Shown: piece by piece, positions 49,501-57,532 of the stretch
Position numbering within the stretch: position 1 is the first letter of the stretch
Layout: each line of letters begins with the position of its first letter
Assembly: GCA_026214975.1 (NCBI GenBank)
Contig: CM047808.1
Location: 5,569,262-5,633,261 of the forward strand
Direction: 5' to 3'
DNA: 64,000 bases
Source of the DNA: Gentiana macrophylla
Lineage: Eukaryota; Streptophyta; Magnoliopsida; Gentianales; Gentianaceae
The notes under the pieces: model-generated
What the model was told of the DNA's origin: nothing
The model's input: only the letters and a program-made list of their open reading frames with translations
Databases searched by the model: none
Made by a program: the position numbers and the translations under genes

Positions 49501-50425
49501 TTGTGGAGGTGTTTTAGTACCTTCAATCCTTCTGCTATCAAGTAAAAAAAATCTAAAACATGGATTTGGAGGCTCTTAAGAGAGTTGTTCTTTGGAGCAT
49601 ATGGCGTAGGAGGAATGCCATTGTGGGAAGTTGGCTGATCCGGATAAAATCTTCAAAGACATCTGGATCATTATCTTCAATTGGATTAAAGGGATAAATA
49701 CTTGTGTCAATGGTGCTTGGAGTGAGTGGATTGTTGACCCGATTAATGCTCTTCCCTTAAGCTAGGTTTATCTCACCTGGTTCTTCTGTCATGGTCTTGT
49801 TGCTCCTGTGTTTTTGCTTTTTGTGCTCTTTGCTACTATAGTCTCTTGAGCTATATGCTATTAAATTGAACCAATGTAACTTTGTTCAGCTTCTTGCATA
49901 CTTATTTAAATAAAAACACATTTTTGTTGCTTAAAAAATGGTGTAATTACCCCAATACAAATATGGTACATAAATTTTATTAGGCTTTTTTTTAAAAACT
50001 GAACATGTGTACTGATTTAAATGCTACGTATTTATTTTATCAAGCAAACATTAAAAATAAACCTAAAATATACTGCAATTGAGTAATAGATATGAACCTT
50101 TAACCAATGTTGCGCCCTCTTTCCAAACTATGGGTCATTTATCACTCTTAAATTTTTTGCAGCTCCAAAGGTGGACACTCCGATTAGGGCCACGTCATCG
50201 GTTAGGAAAATGCTTCAAAGACCACGACTACGACTACAAGCAGAACCAGAACAAGAACAAGAACAAGAACTACAAACATGTGACGATCATGGCGACGTTC
50301 CATGCGTGAATGGAATCTACTGTGGTCATGTGAGGACTGCTGATGGTGATGAATGCGTTTGTGAATCTATATACGCGGGACCCCCTATTACAATTCCATG
50401 TTGCATTCCGGATTACGACGAATAG
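37544..50425 (+). CDS. Predicted secreted cysteine-rich peptide precursor (123 aa, two exons)
   Basis: Exon 1 is 37544-37652 and exon 2 is 50163-50425; the phase-1 intron has a donor GGTAAGAGA and an acceptor TTTTTTGCAG. Joined, they give 123 residues in one open frame. Residues 1-21 form a clear signal peptide (hydrophobic core, ends TVFS). Residues 22-75 are a polar linker with an Arg-rich part ([11 protein letters not shown], 51-61) and an E/Q run (64-72). The C-terminal domain has seven cysteines at 76, 84, 90, 101, 103, 116 and 117: C-X7-C-X5-C-X10-C-X-C-X12-C-C. It ends CCIPDYDE. It looks like a secreted, possibly processed, disulfide-rich peptide; I do not recognise the family and give no function. 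The paralogous remnant at 22022-22808 supports the exon model. The intron is 12.5 kb because of nested transposons, so splicing may be inefficient. Confidence 0.7.
37983..38296. repeat. Foldback/MITE-like element (about 314 bp)
   Basis: The left arm (TAGTCCCCC, then tttctttcaaaacta and attgttatgattaacac) is mirrored by the right arm (gttaacaatgag-type, gttttgagaaaataaagaaa, then GGAGGGCTA). Inside, a roughly 50-bp motif ('aacacacatatgtgtgttttttgttacg') recurs in both orientations. I found no convincing target duplication, so the class is open (Mutator-like or simple foldback). Confidence 0.5.
38640..39181 (+). pseudogene. LINE ORF2, 5' part (endonuclease), interrupted by copia F
   Basis: From 38671 it reads [20 protein letters not shown], the start of an L1-type apurinic endonuclease. 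A frameshift near 38770 follows, then [15 protein letters not shown]. At about 38995-39030 it reads IFGYFNSV where GDFN is normal, then jumps to a late EN/RT linker ([18 protein letters not shown], 39059-39115), so much of the endonuclease is deleted. The frame is cut at 39182 by copia F and resumes at 48002. Confidence 0.75.
39182..39321 (-). repeat. 3' LTR of copia F, outer part
   Basis: Matches 47807 onward and breaks at the TCTAT target duplication of E. The remaining part is 43890-43946, followed by the polypurine tract (gcccctctcaaac on the plus strand). Confidence 0.85.
39322..39455 (-). repeat. 3' LTR of copia E
   Basis: 134 bp; includes the TATA-like 'gtatatatag' region. It is followed inward by the polypurine tract (cgccccctcaagc on the plus strand). 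Confidence 0.9.
39463..43668 (-). pseudogene. Copia E Gag-Pol polyprotein, nearly complete but frameshifted
   Basis: The start is at 43668 ([15 protein letters not shown]) and the end at 39463, with the terminal block ...[14 protein letters not shown]. In order: Gag ([15 protein letters not shown] region), a proline-rich linker, a zinc knuckle [14 protein letters not shown] near 42740, protease [12 protein letters not shown] near 42565, a GAG-pre-integrase [13 protein letters not shown] near 42180, the integrase core ([29 protein letters not shown]), RT ([39 protein letters not shown] near 40400) and RNase H. The main central frame is 552 codons (43098-41440). Frameshifts are visible near 43570, 43380, 43100, 41450, 40730 and 40140, so it needs several repairs to be read through. 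Some may be sequencing errors. Confidence 0.85.
43751..43884 (-). repeat. 5' LTR of copia E
   Basis: 134 bp; differs from its partner at 'cccacagggtag' versus 'cccacatggtag'. It abuts the tRNA-Met primer site. Confidence 0.9.
43955..47715 (-). pseudogene. Copia F Gag-Pol with a protease-to-integrase deletion
   Basis: Gag lies at 47715-46877 ([20 protein letters not shown]). A zinc-knuckle region near 46760 ([15 protein letters not shown]) has lost its first cysteine. The protease start is [16 protein letters not shown] near 46610. At about 46420 the frame passes from protease sequence (NILHVSYIT) directly into the second half of integrase ([13 protein letters not shown]), so the GAG-pre-integrase and the first integrase half are missing without a frameshift. 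RT follows at 45470-44808 ([23 protein letters not shown], then YVDDFLIIG), and RNase H at 44365-43955 ([26 protein letters not shown]). A few stops and frameshifts add to this. It cannot encode a complete integrase. Confidence 0.85.
47807..48001 (-). repeat. 5' LTR of copia F
   Basis: 195 bp, uninterrupted; its middle (gatctagtctaggatctat then actattag) marks the empty site of element E. Confidence 0.85.
48375..49300. repeat. GC-richer insertion inside the LINE
   Basis: It is bounded by GCGGAATT near 48397 and ATAATTCCG near 49290, which could be short inverted tips. It contains the minisatellite at 48494-48890 and the sequence 48900-49290, in which I see no coding. No target duplication was identified. 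Confidence 0.4.
48494..48890. repeat. Minisatellite, about 13 units of 29-30 bp with a three-unit higher order
   Basis: The unit is 'taagaccgtctgcttcatag' followed by 'cgcggcgcca' with variants. Unit ends cycle as tca / aag / cca through most of the array, giving a higher-order period near 89 bp. Units vary mainly at positions 8-12 and in the last 8 bases. Confidence 0.85.
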
Positions 50426-50544
50426 TGAATACGTTAAACTTAAACACACCCCCTCCCACTTTTAAAGACAGTACACGATATAAAATTATGATATAATACT
50501 TATATATACATAAAAAAATATGGAATGGTTTGCATCTGGAAAAC

Positions 50545-50690
50545 GTTATAGTTGTTAAAATTGTCTCATATTGGGCACTTGCTATTGTATCAACCACCAT
50601 ATTAAGAGATGGACTTCCCTCATCTCATAACCTAGGTTTTGGGGATGAGGCCCCTCCTCTTATATGGGTTTGGGCTAGATTAAGTACCCT
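50545..50690. repeat. TRIM-like or LTR fragment in the gene's 3' flank
   Basis: It starts TTGTTAAAATTGTCTCATATTGGGC and includes 'ggatgaggcccctcctcttatatgg', like short terminal-repeat retrotransposons. The pseudogene's 3' flank lacks this sequence, so it is a copy-specific insertion. No clear duplication. Confidence 0.4.
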
Positions 50691-52166
50691 TGAGATATAT
50701 ATTTGATATTGCTTTACTTTTGTATTTCTGGTTTCTCTCGTTTTATTTTCATAGTCATTTAGAACTTAAGTGCTAATTGATCATCGATTTTTCGCTCAAA
50801 TTTTATCGAAAAAATACTAATAAACGGGAAAAGAAAAAATTGTACGTATATCCTATAGACATGATATCTACTGAGTAAAATCAAGATTTCATTGCTAGGA
50901 TTACAAAATTTCAACATGACTAAAACATCATATACATAAGAACCCAGAAATCATGATTTCTGTCATAAGTAAAAAAATGACATAAGAGATGATTTTTTTT
51001 TTTTAGCATTTCACTTCCAACACTTTATAAAACACTACAGAGGCTCTGCAGATGAAACATGGCACATAAACCCCGGGCGGACCAAGTATAGGGACAAATT
51101 GGGGCTAGACCCATCCGGACAAAAAAATATTAAACTATAATTAAAATCTATATATGTAGTCCAGTTTGATCTATAAAATATTCTTAATTCAGCCCACCCG
51201 ACGAACTCGATATAGTTCTTTAGCCCACCCCAGATTAAAATCATGACTCCGCCCTGGACATAGACTATAGGAAATGGCACACAGCCGGTGGTTTTGACGT
51301 CTACGGACTCAGTTTATTGTTTCCGTGAAGTTTATTATACATATTATAGCTAGTTTCTTCCTAGTTCATGCATAAAACATGATTACAACAACATACATTC
51401 ATAAAAAACCTTGTTTAAATTAAACACAATAAATAATAAAAACTTTGATGCATTAAGTCTTTACGTACCTTGATTGTTGGGGTTGATGTCTGCATATTCT
51501 TCTTCAACTAGTAGGTTTTCTTCTCCTACAAACATGATTCAATTCATTGGTTTTACTTAAATAACACAAGATGAAAACCTATTTTTTTTTATGAATAACA
51601 TGTTAAGAACTATAAGATATGAATATGATCCATACTTAACACTTGAAAGGTTTGAAGAACTCCCGAACATCCTTGATACTATACTTGCAGAATTTTGTTT
51701 CAGAACTTGTGAGAATGGTAAAGGAGAGTAGAAGGAGTACGTACAGTTATGTTTGTAAGGCTGAAAATGAAGAAATTGAAGTGTAGCCTCGATTTTAAGG
51801 ACTTAGACACGAAGGGGTGAGTTTCGAACTGCCTGGAATTGCTGGGAGGTTGCCAAGACTGAAGGCTGTGTCTACAACATTTGAAGCTGGCCACAAGCCA
51901 ACGTAGACTCAATGATTTCCAGCCTTCAAGGGTCTACAAAGTGTATATCAGCATTATTTATGATATCTTTGAATCGTTATGACATCCTATGGATATGGAA
52001 GTGATGTAATGATAAAGTTGAACTCGGGGTAATATATAACCTAATACTAGTAAGACTTAACTTTTCAATTAAACTTGTGATTGATTGATCTTAGTCTCAA
52101 ATAATTTTTTAGAATAAAATTCGGCTGATATATGTATGTATGTATGTGTATATATATGTATGTATG
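50691..52166. other. 3' flank of the peptide gene; no further gene seen
   Basis: 50690-50825 matches the 3' flank of the pseudogene copy (23105-23265). After that the sequence is AT-rich with one MITE (51072-51257). A frame at 51912-51700 on the minus strand has no recognisable features. Confidence 0.5.
51072..51257. mobile_element. Small hAT-like MITE (186 bp)
   Basis: Ends are CCCGGGCGGACCA and, read inward, CCAGGGCGGAGTCA. Flanked by ACATAAAC (51064-51071) and ACATAGAC (51258-51265), a 7/8 match for a hAT duplication. Confidence 0.65.
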
Positions 52167-54190
52167 TGTGACGCCCATTCGAGTCTTTATCTGGAAATGA
52201 AACATTCGGCACATGACATTTAGAGTAAACCCTAAATCACATTTAAGCATCATGTCATATCAGAGTAATTTATAAACACGCGAATGAAAAGATACAAGGA
52301 ATTAAGAGACTCGGGAAACTGATTCTTAAGATCTTCCATTAACTTAACAGATTACCATTGCTATCAAACTAAATCATAAACAAGTTTTAAATTTTATTAC
52401 AACACAAGTTGACTAAAAAGAAACTGCGAAAACACAAAGAAATTCATGACTTCATTCCTAAGCTTACTATCTATGCTCATCATCCAACTCATCTTCAACC
52501 TGCGTATCTTCTTATTCCTAATAAATGAGTAAGCCCATGCACAAGCCCAATAAAGAGAAATAAGATCAAAAGAGAGATTCATGTTTTCCAAATGCCGCAA
52601 GACATGACATGAATCTACTTCATCCAGTTTACAAAACAGTTCAAAAGCCATTAGTTGAAACCAGGGGCGGCTCCATGTTGAAAGAAATGGGTCACCCGGC
52701 CCGTTAAAAAAAATATTACATTGGAATTTTTTTTATATACACATTTTATATGTGTACCGACCCCCTTATTTTTATATATTGATCCCTATTGACCCTTATT
52801 GAACTATAATATGTAACATTACTCTTAGTAATTATAAAATATGATAAATTTCTGACCCGTATCATTAAATTCCTGGAGCCGCCTCTGCTTGAAACAAAGG
52901 AAAATTCCTATTAAAAGCATAACTTGAAACATAACGGAATTCACTTTGAACCACGTTGAGAAATGTATAAAAAAACATGACCTATTAACTACGTTAAGTT
53001 CATCTTGCACATATTTGTTCGTTGCATTAATTACTTACTAACATGATCGTGTTCTAGTGATCAAACTTATGAAGCTATTTACCATCATGTACTTTACTTG
53101 CATGTTCACATCTTATTTATCATGTTCATGGTACTTAGCGTATCCATGTTCTTGTCTTGTCTGTGATGTTCATGTTCCTTACTTACTAATTAACATGAGG
53201 GTCTGGTGCAACACGGTTAATATGACTTAGCATACATCCAATCATGGGACTTACAACTCATAGGACTGTTGTCTTAAGAACGACATGGTTAGCAAAACTA
53301 GTCAAACTTCCAACACGGCACTTAAAAGTCATGGTACTCCGTACCATATAGTACATCGCAAGATAACTAACTAGACCTTGTCTTAACACAAGTAGGAGCA
53401 CATACAACACATAGATTTCACGTTAAAGTCCATATTCTATCCTACGTGAACCGGCTAAGGCCATAACAACATCAAACTCTCTTTTAATCTCCACTACGCA
53501 TAAAACAGTTTACGGAAAAGTATCTAGAAAACCAAACAATACATTGAAATATCAAGATTACAGTTACCCAGCAAACACATAATCATGTCCTTATTTGTGT
53601 AGTTTAACAAAAAAAAAGTATTCAAAACAACCTGAAAGCACCATCATAAAACAAAAAAACGGAGTCATTTGATAAGAAGAACTTTTTAACCTAAAGATGA
53701 GCCGAACTACGAACCGAATAGCTACTATCTTCCAAATATGCGAATCTACAAACTAAGCACCAACGAATCTAACAACGATTACCCTTCGAATCTAACCTAA
53801 TCATGATCAAAGCCAAAAAAACTACAACAAAAAGATTAGATCTTACATCCACAACACGAATCTAATTAAGTCTGAAATTGATGGTGGAATCAAAACTGCT
53901 TCGGAAACATTGATGTGATCCGCAGCACGAACCTAGAAAGCCTATAGAGCCTCCCATAAACTAATTTTGGGCGCTTTTCCCAGGAGGGGCCAGGATAGCG
54001 GTCCAAGGCTTTACTGAAACCCCAAAAAACGTGAGTCTATGGCTTTTTGGAGGCCTTTTATAAGTGTTTTTCGGTCTATGTTGGTTTTAAAGTGTCTTGG
54101 AGAAAAAATTAATCTTAAACGAATTGGGAAAAATATCAAAAAAGATGGAACTACCATTAAATTATAAAACACAAAAAATCGGGTTTCACG
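52167..54190. mobile_element. Second solo LTR of the 11376 family (about 2.0 kb)
   Basis: It starts TGTGACGCCC and ends GGGTTTCACG, flanked by GTATG (52162-52166) and ATATG (54191-54195), a 4/5 duplication. The first 50 bases match the 11376 LTR (GAGTCTTTATCTGGAAATGA against GAGTCCTTATCCGGAAACGA). Length agrees with the other copy without its MITEs. No coding. It is older than the 11376 copy by end decay. Confidence 0.55.
52662..52887. mobile_element. Small hAT MITE (226 bp), nested in the solo LTR
   Basis: Terminal inverted repeats CAGGGGCGGCTCCA and, read inward, CAGAGGCGGCTCCA. Flanked by GTTGAAAC (52654-52661) and CTTGAAAC (52888-52895), 7/8 match. Confidence 0.8.
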
Positions 54191-54364
54191 ATATGTACGC
54201 ACGTAAAATATACGAAGCCTCAACGTTTGAACTTCAGACGCTTCTGATATCCTCTATTCGAAATATGTTATTCCTATTGTTGACTGAAAACACACCATTA
54301 AAAAATGTCATAGGTAAGGAATAAAAAATAAAAAATAAAATAATAATTGTTCTGGATGTTTAAA

Positions 54365-54620
54365 GAGGGAGTGGTAATAAAGGACAAAAAGAAAAGGTTG
54401 AAAAATAGGATTAAGGACAGTAGAAAAAAAAATCATGTGTTAAAAGACAATTCCATTGTTTGTTACTCAAAAAAATACACCGTTGGTTGATTATGCATGC
54501 GAGTGGAATCCACTATTCCACTGTTTGGTTTGTCCTTTTCACCCAATAAAAAATTCCACTGTCCTTTTTACATATTTCTACTCTTATTTTGTCCTTTTTA
54601 ACAATAAAGCCATGTTTAAA
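54365..54620. repeat. Imperfect inverted-repeat block
   Basis: Left 'taataaaggacaaaaagaaaag' is mirrored on the right by 'gtcctttttaacaataaagcc', with several 'aaggaca/tgtcctt' units in both directions. Probably a decayed foldback MITE. Nearby, 54928-54980 holds a tandem pair of 'cctaaaaaaaaaactatattatatg'. Confidence 0.35.
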
Positions 54621-55017
54621 TCACATGGGCAAACCAGCAATCACGTTGAGAACTTTTGACTGCGCGAATGCTCTCAATGGACCATAATCATGATTTTTTA
54701 ACACTTTGGACCATAGATTATATCTCTATGCATATCATAAATAATAGGATAATTAAACTTTTTGATCCTATATTCTCGAAACTAGTATCTGTATTTCTTA
54801 TCGACATCTTTGTTTCTCTAACTATACTAATCTGTTACACTTTTTTTTTATGAGAAACATCTGTTACACTTTTAAAATAATTAACCGAATCAAAACATCA
54901 AACGTTTAACTAACTTATATGATTCCTAAAAAAAAAAACTATATTATATGTTTCCTAAAAAAAAAACTATATTATATGTATTATGTGTCACGTTATTATT
55001 GATTGAAAAATAAACGT

Positions 55018-55530
55018 TTTTTTTAAACTTTTATATCTTTTTCTTTGAATGAACCTTTATTAATCAACATTCGTCAAACAAACGGTCAAAACGTTATCAG
55101 AAGGCAAACTACCCCAAGATGTCTCAACAACTAAAGACAAAGCATGCATAGCATGAAGATGCGTATGCACATTTCCAATGCGACGAACAAAAGAAAAGAA
55201 ATCGATGTAAAGTTAGGAAGTAAAGCTAAACAGTCCCGCAGTAAACAACCCTGAGCAGTAATGTCCGTCATAGGTTGCTGAAGACGCTGCACATATGCCA
55301 GAAAATCACTCTCCATCTCCAACCTCGGAATACTTAGGCGTTACGCCTCAAGAAACGCCAGGTAAATAGCTCAAAGCTCCATATATTCCGGCCGTCCGCT
55401 CCCGTCAAAAGGGTTACCTAAAGAATGAGTGACTGTCCCATCTGCATCACGGAAGATAAGACCAATACCCCTCTGTCCTCCTCACTGCCGCATCAACATT
55501 ACACTTAACCACCCCTGAGGTGACAACTTT
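55018..55530 (-). pseudogene. LINE 3' end with an RNase H-like domain remnant
   Basis: On the minus strand from 55525: GVVKCNVDAAV, then after a frame slip IGLIFRDADGTVTHSLGNPF, then RLEMESDFLAYVQRLQQ and VRRIGNVHTHLHAMHALSL, the order of a plant RNase H-like (RVT_3) domain: N-V-D-A-A, ExDS-like and the late R-x-x-N-x-x-AH block. It ends near an A-rich tail (plus-strand T run near 55018). Stops and frameshifts show decay. A 5'-truncated LINE best explains it; a host RNase H-like gene fragment is possible. Confidence 0.6.
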
Positions 55531-55900
55531 TATATCTTCTTATTAATGTCTCAAAAGATAAATATAGTCCCTTTGTTTCAATCTCGAAACGTAGTAAACT
55601 TCATGTATGATTATAACGTAAAAATTTCACTATTATGTAATAAAAAATAGTTTATTTTAATATATCTGAAAATGAATTGAATGAGATATTATAATAAATA
55701 GCAAGGGGAAGGAAGATCTCCACTCATTTCATTCAATGCCTATGGTAAGGCGCGACCCCCAACAAATGAGGTGTGAAGCCACTCGACTGTAAGGAGAGGG
55801 TAAGGTTTGCTAGCATCAAGCTCTAAGGGTGGGCCTTCTGTACCAGCTCGAACCCCTATAGCTATAGAAAAGACGGTCATAAGTTGCATCTTGATGATCG
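55531..55900. other. Unassigned sequence before the plastid block
   Basis: 55730-55900 is less AT-rich and may also be organellar, but I could not match it to a gene. Confidence 0.4.
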
Positions 55901-55902
55901 TG

Positions 55903-56070
55903 AGCTTGATCTGAGAGGATGATCACCACACTGGGATCGAGACACGGCCCAGGACTCTACGGGAGGCAAAGCGAGGGAATTTTCCGTAATGGGCGAAAGC
56001 CTGACGGAGGAATGCCGTGTGGAGGTAGAAGGCCCACGGGTCGTGAACTTCTTTTACCAGAGACCTCTCT
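55903..56070 (+). pseudogene. rrn16: Plastid 16S rRNA fragment (nuclear plastid DNA)
   Basis: The stretch around 'gagacacggcccag', 'ctacgggaggca' and 'gggaattttccg.aatggg' is the highly conserved bacterial/plastid 16S region, followed by 'ggcccacgggtcgtgaac'. It has point changes and small indels (for example 'gcaaagcgaggg' for the usual 'gcagcagtgggg'), so it is a decayed nuclear copy of about 170 bp. Confidence 0.85.
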
Positions 56071-56115
56071 GTTGAGATCCAACCCGACAAATACTCTAGA
56101 TCAAACGAAAAGGTG

Positions 56116-56425
56116 AGTGGCTAGCTGGAATTTTCGATGGTGATAGAAGTATTCATGTTAGTAAACAAGGATACGAATCGGAGATTGAAGAGGGGGACAG
56201 AGAAGGACCCATTGACCCGCAACATATAGATGAGGGTTTATTCAATCACATAGTTTGGGTTCCTAGAATATGGCATCCTTGGGCCTTTCTATTTGATTGT
56301 ATCGAAAGGCCCAATGAATTGGGATTTCCCTATTGGGCCAGGTCATTTAGGATCAAACGGATCATTATGATGAAGAGGATGAGTTTCAAGAGAATGATTC
56401 GGGGTTCTTACAAAATGGAGCTGGC
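56116..56425 (+). pseudogene. ycf2: Plastid ycf2 fragment (nuclear plastid DNA)
   Basis: In one frame it reads [20 protein letters not shown] and later [20 protein letters not shown], which I recognise as the C-terminal part of plastid Ycf2. The frame degrades after 'FRIKRII', where a lost codon base shifts it. It has the same plus orientation as the rrn16 scrap, but the two are not adjacent in plastid genomes. Confidence 0.8.
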
Positions 56426-56571
56426 CTATTATATTATTAATAATATAAAGAAAAAGAGTCGGGCAATGAATCGTTTTCTTTGTCAACAAGACTAAGGACC
56501 TATAGGTTTGCCTACTTTACTTATGAAAGATAATGAGAATGGTCAAACAGAAAGGAAAGGGCGTTATTGGC

Positions 56572-56930
56572 TTATGATTTTCCCTCTTCCGTCTGTTTCC
56601 ATTTCGGTTGTAGGTGTAACCAACCCGCTATTAAAAATATGGCAGAAAGAAATAATAGAAAAAGTGCTCCAATATAAAGATCTTCGTTCGTGCGTAAACC
56701 AATTGTATAGCACCACTGGTAAATGCCTGAGTAAGCGATATTCACCGGTCCAAGAGCACCTCCTCGAGTAAAAGCTTCCACAGCCGGTTGACCAAAATGC
56801 GGATCCCAAATTGCATGAGCAATGGGTCTTACATGTAAAGGGTCTTGTACCCATGATTCAAAATTTCCTTGCCAAGCTACATGAAACAGATTGCCGGAAG
56901 TCCATAGAAAGCGATGCTATAACATGAAAC
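56572..56930 (-). pseudogene. psaB: Plastid psaB fragment (nuclear plastid DNA)
   Basis: On the minus strand it reads [20 protein letters not shown], then [20 protein letters not shown] and [11 protein letters not shown]: the N-terminal third of photosystem I P700 apoprotein A2. Substitutions (for example C for W in YQWCYTIG) and a stop after the conserved part show it is not functional. Confidence 0.9.
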
Positions 56931-57286
56931 AGATTGTCGAGCTTTCTACAAAAAAAAGCGATGCTATAACATATTCTCTTATCTAAGCTTCTTTCCTGTG
57001 CATTAGCTCTCCCCATCGTACATGGTTCAATTAAGTTTGATAAAACTGGTTGTCACCCTCACTCTCATCCAAAAACCCTTACTAAACATCGTTACCATAT
57101 CCTGTCTCAACCACCTTCACTACCACATCACCACCGTAATGTAATCGGTAATAATGTGATAAAATTTCACTACTATAAAATGAGAAGAAAAAACATTTTC
57201 ATTACATATGAAAATGAATTAAGTGAGTTAATAAAAATTGACAAAACTATTTGTCACCCACCACCCCGGCCACCTGGTCTAACATA
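56931..57286. other. Spacer after the plastid mosaic
   Basis: A short duplication of 'aaagcgatgctataacat' occurs at 56910-56930 and 56954-56975. The rest is AT-rich and non-coding. Confidence 0.5.
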
Positions 57287-57291
57287 TGCCC

Positions 57292-57428
57292 TGTTAGAAT
57301 ATACTGTGTACATTTTGCAGGATTAGCATTTTTTGTGTATATACCACAATTAGCTAGCCAAAGATTTAGAATATCATCAATATTCTGTTTATGTTAATTA
57401 TGCAAAGTATACACGGAATATTCTAACA
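57292..57428. mobile_element. 137-bp solo LTR or TRIM-like element
   Basis: Starts TGTTAGAATATACTGTGTA and ends with its near inverse (ATACACGGAATATTCTAACA), flanked by a perfect TGCCC duplication (57287-57291 and 57429-57433). TG...CA ends and a 5-bp duplication favour a solo LTR of a short-LTR copia or TRIM; the long inverted ends would also suit a MITE. Confidence 0.7.
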
Positions 57429-57532
57429 TGCCCCAATACTAACCCCCACTACAACCTCATCCCACCCCTCGATCACCACTCTTAAAGCCATCACCACCTT
57501 ACCACAACCCCCGAGTTAGATAAACAACTTAT

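Larger units (their letters stand above)
48002..49930 (+). pseudogene. LINE ORF2, 3' part (reverse transcriptase and C-terminal region)
   Basis: It resumes after F with [20 protein letters not shown] (around 48034-48100), the start of LINE RT. At about 48130-48330, in shifting frames, it gives [18 protein letters not shown] and the '[19 protein letters not shown]' RT block. A GC-richer insertion with a minisatellite (about 48375-49300) breaks RT. The C-terminal part reappears at 49370-49760: a zinc-binding-like [15 protein letters not shown] and [13 protein letters not shown]. It ends near an A-rich tail at about 49905-49940. Inactive. Confidence 0.75.
37653..50162 (+). other. 12.5-kb intron of the peptide gene, filled with transposons
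   Basis: The first 250 bases resemble the start of the pseudogene copy's intron. It then holds a foldback element (37983-38296), a LINE split in two (38640-39181 and 48002-49930), copia F (39182-48001), copia E (39322-43884) and a minisatellite (48494-48890). Confidence 0.65.

Noticed and set aside
55903..56070. A working rRNA gene
   Set aside because: Only about 170 bp with indels in conserved positions; a plastid-derived scrap.
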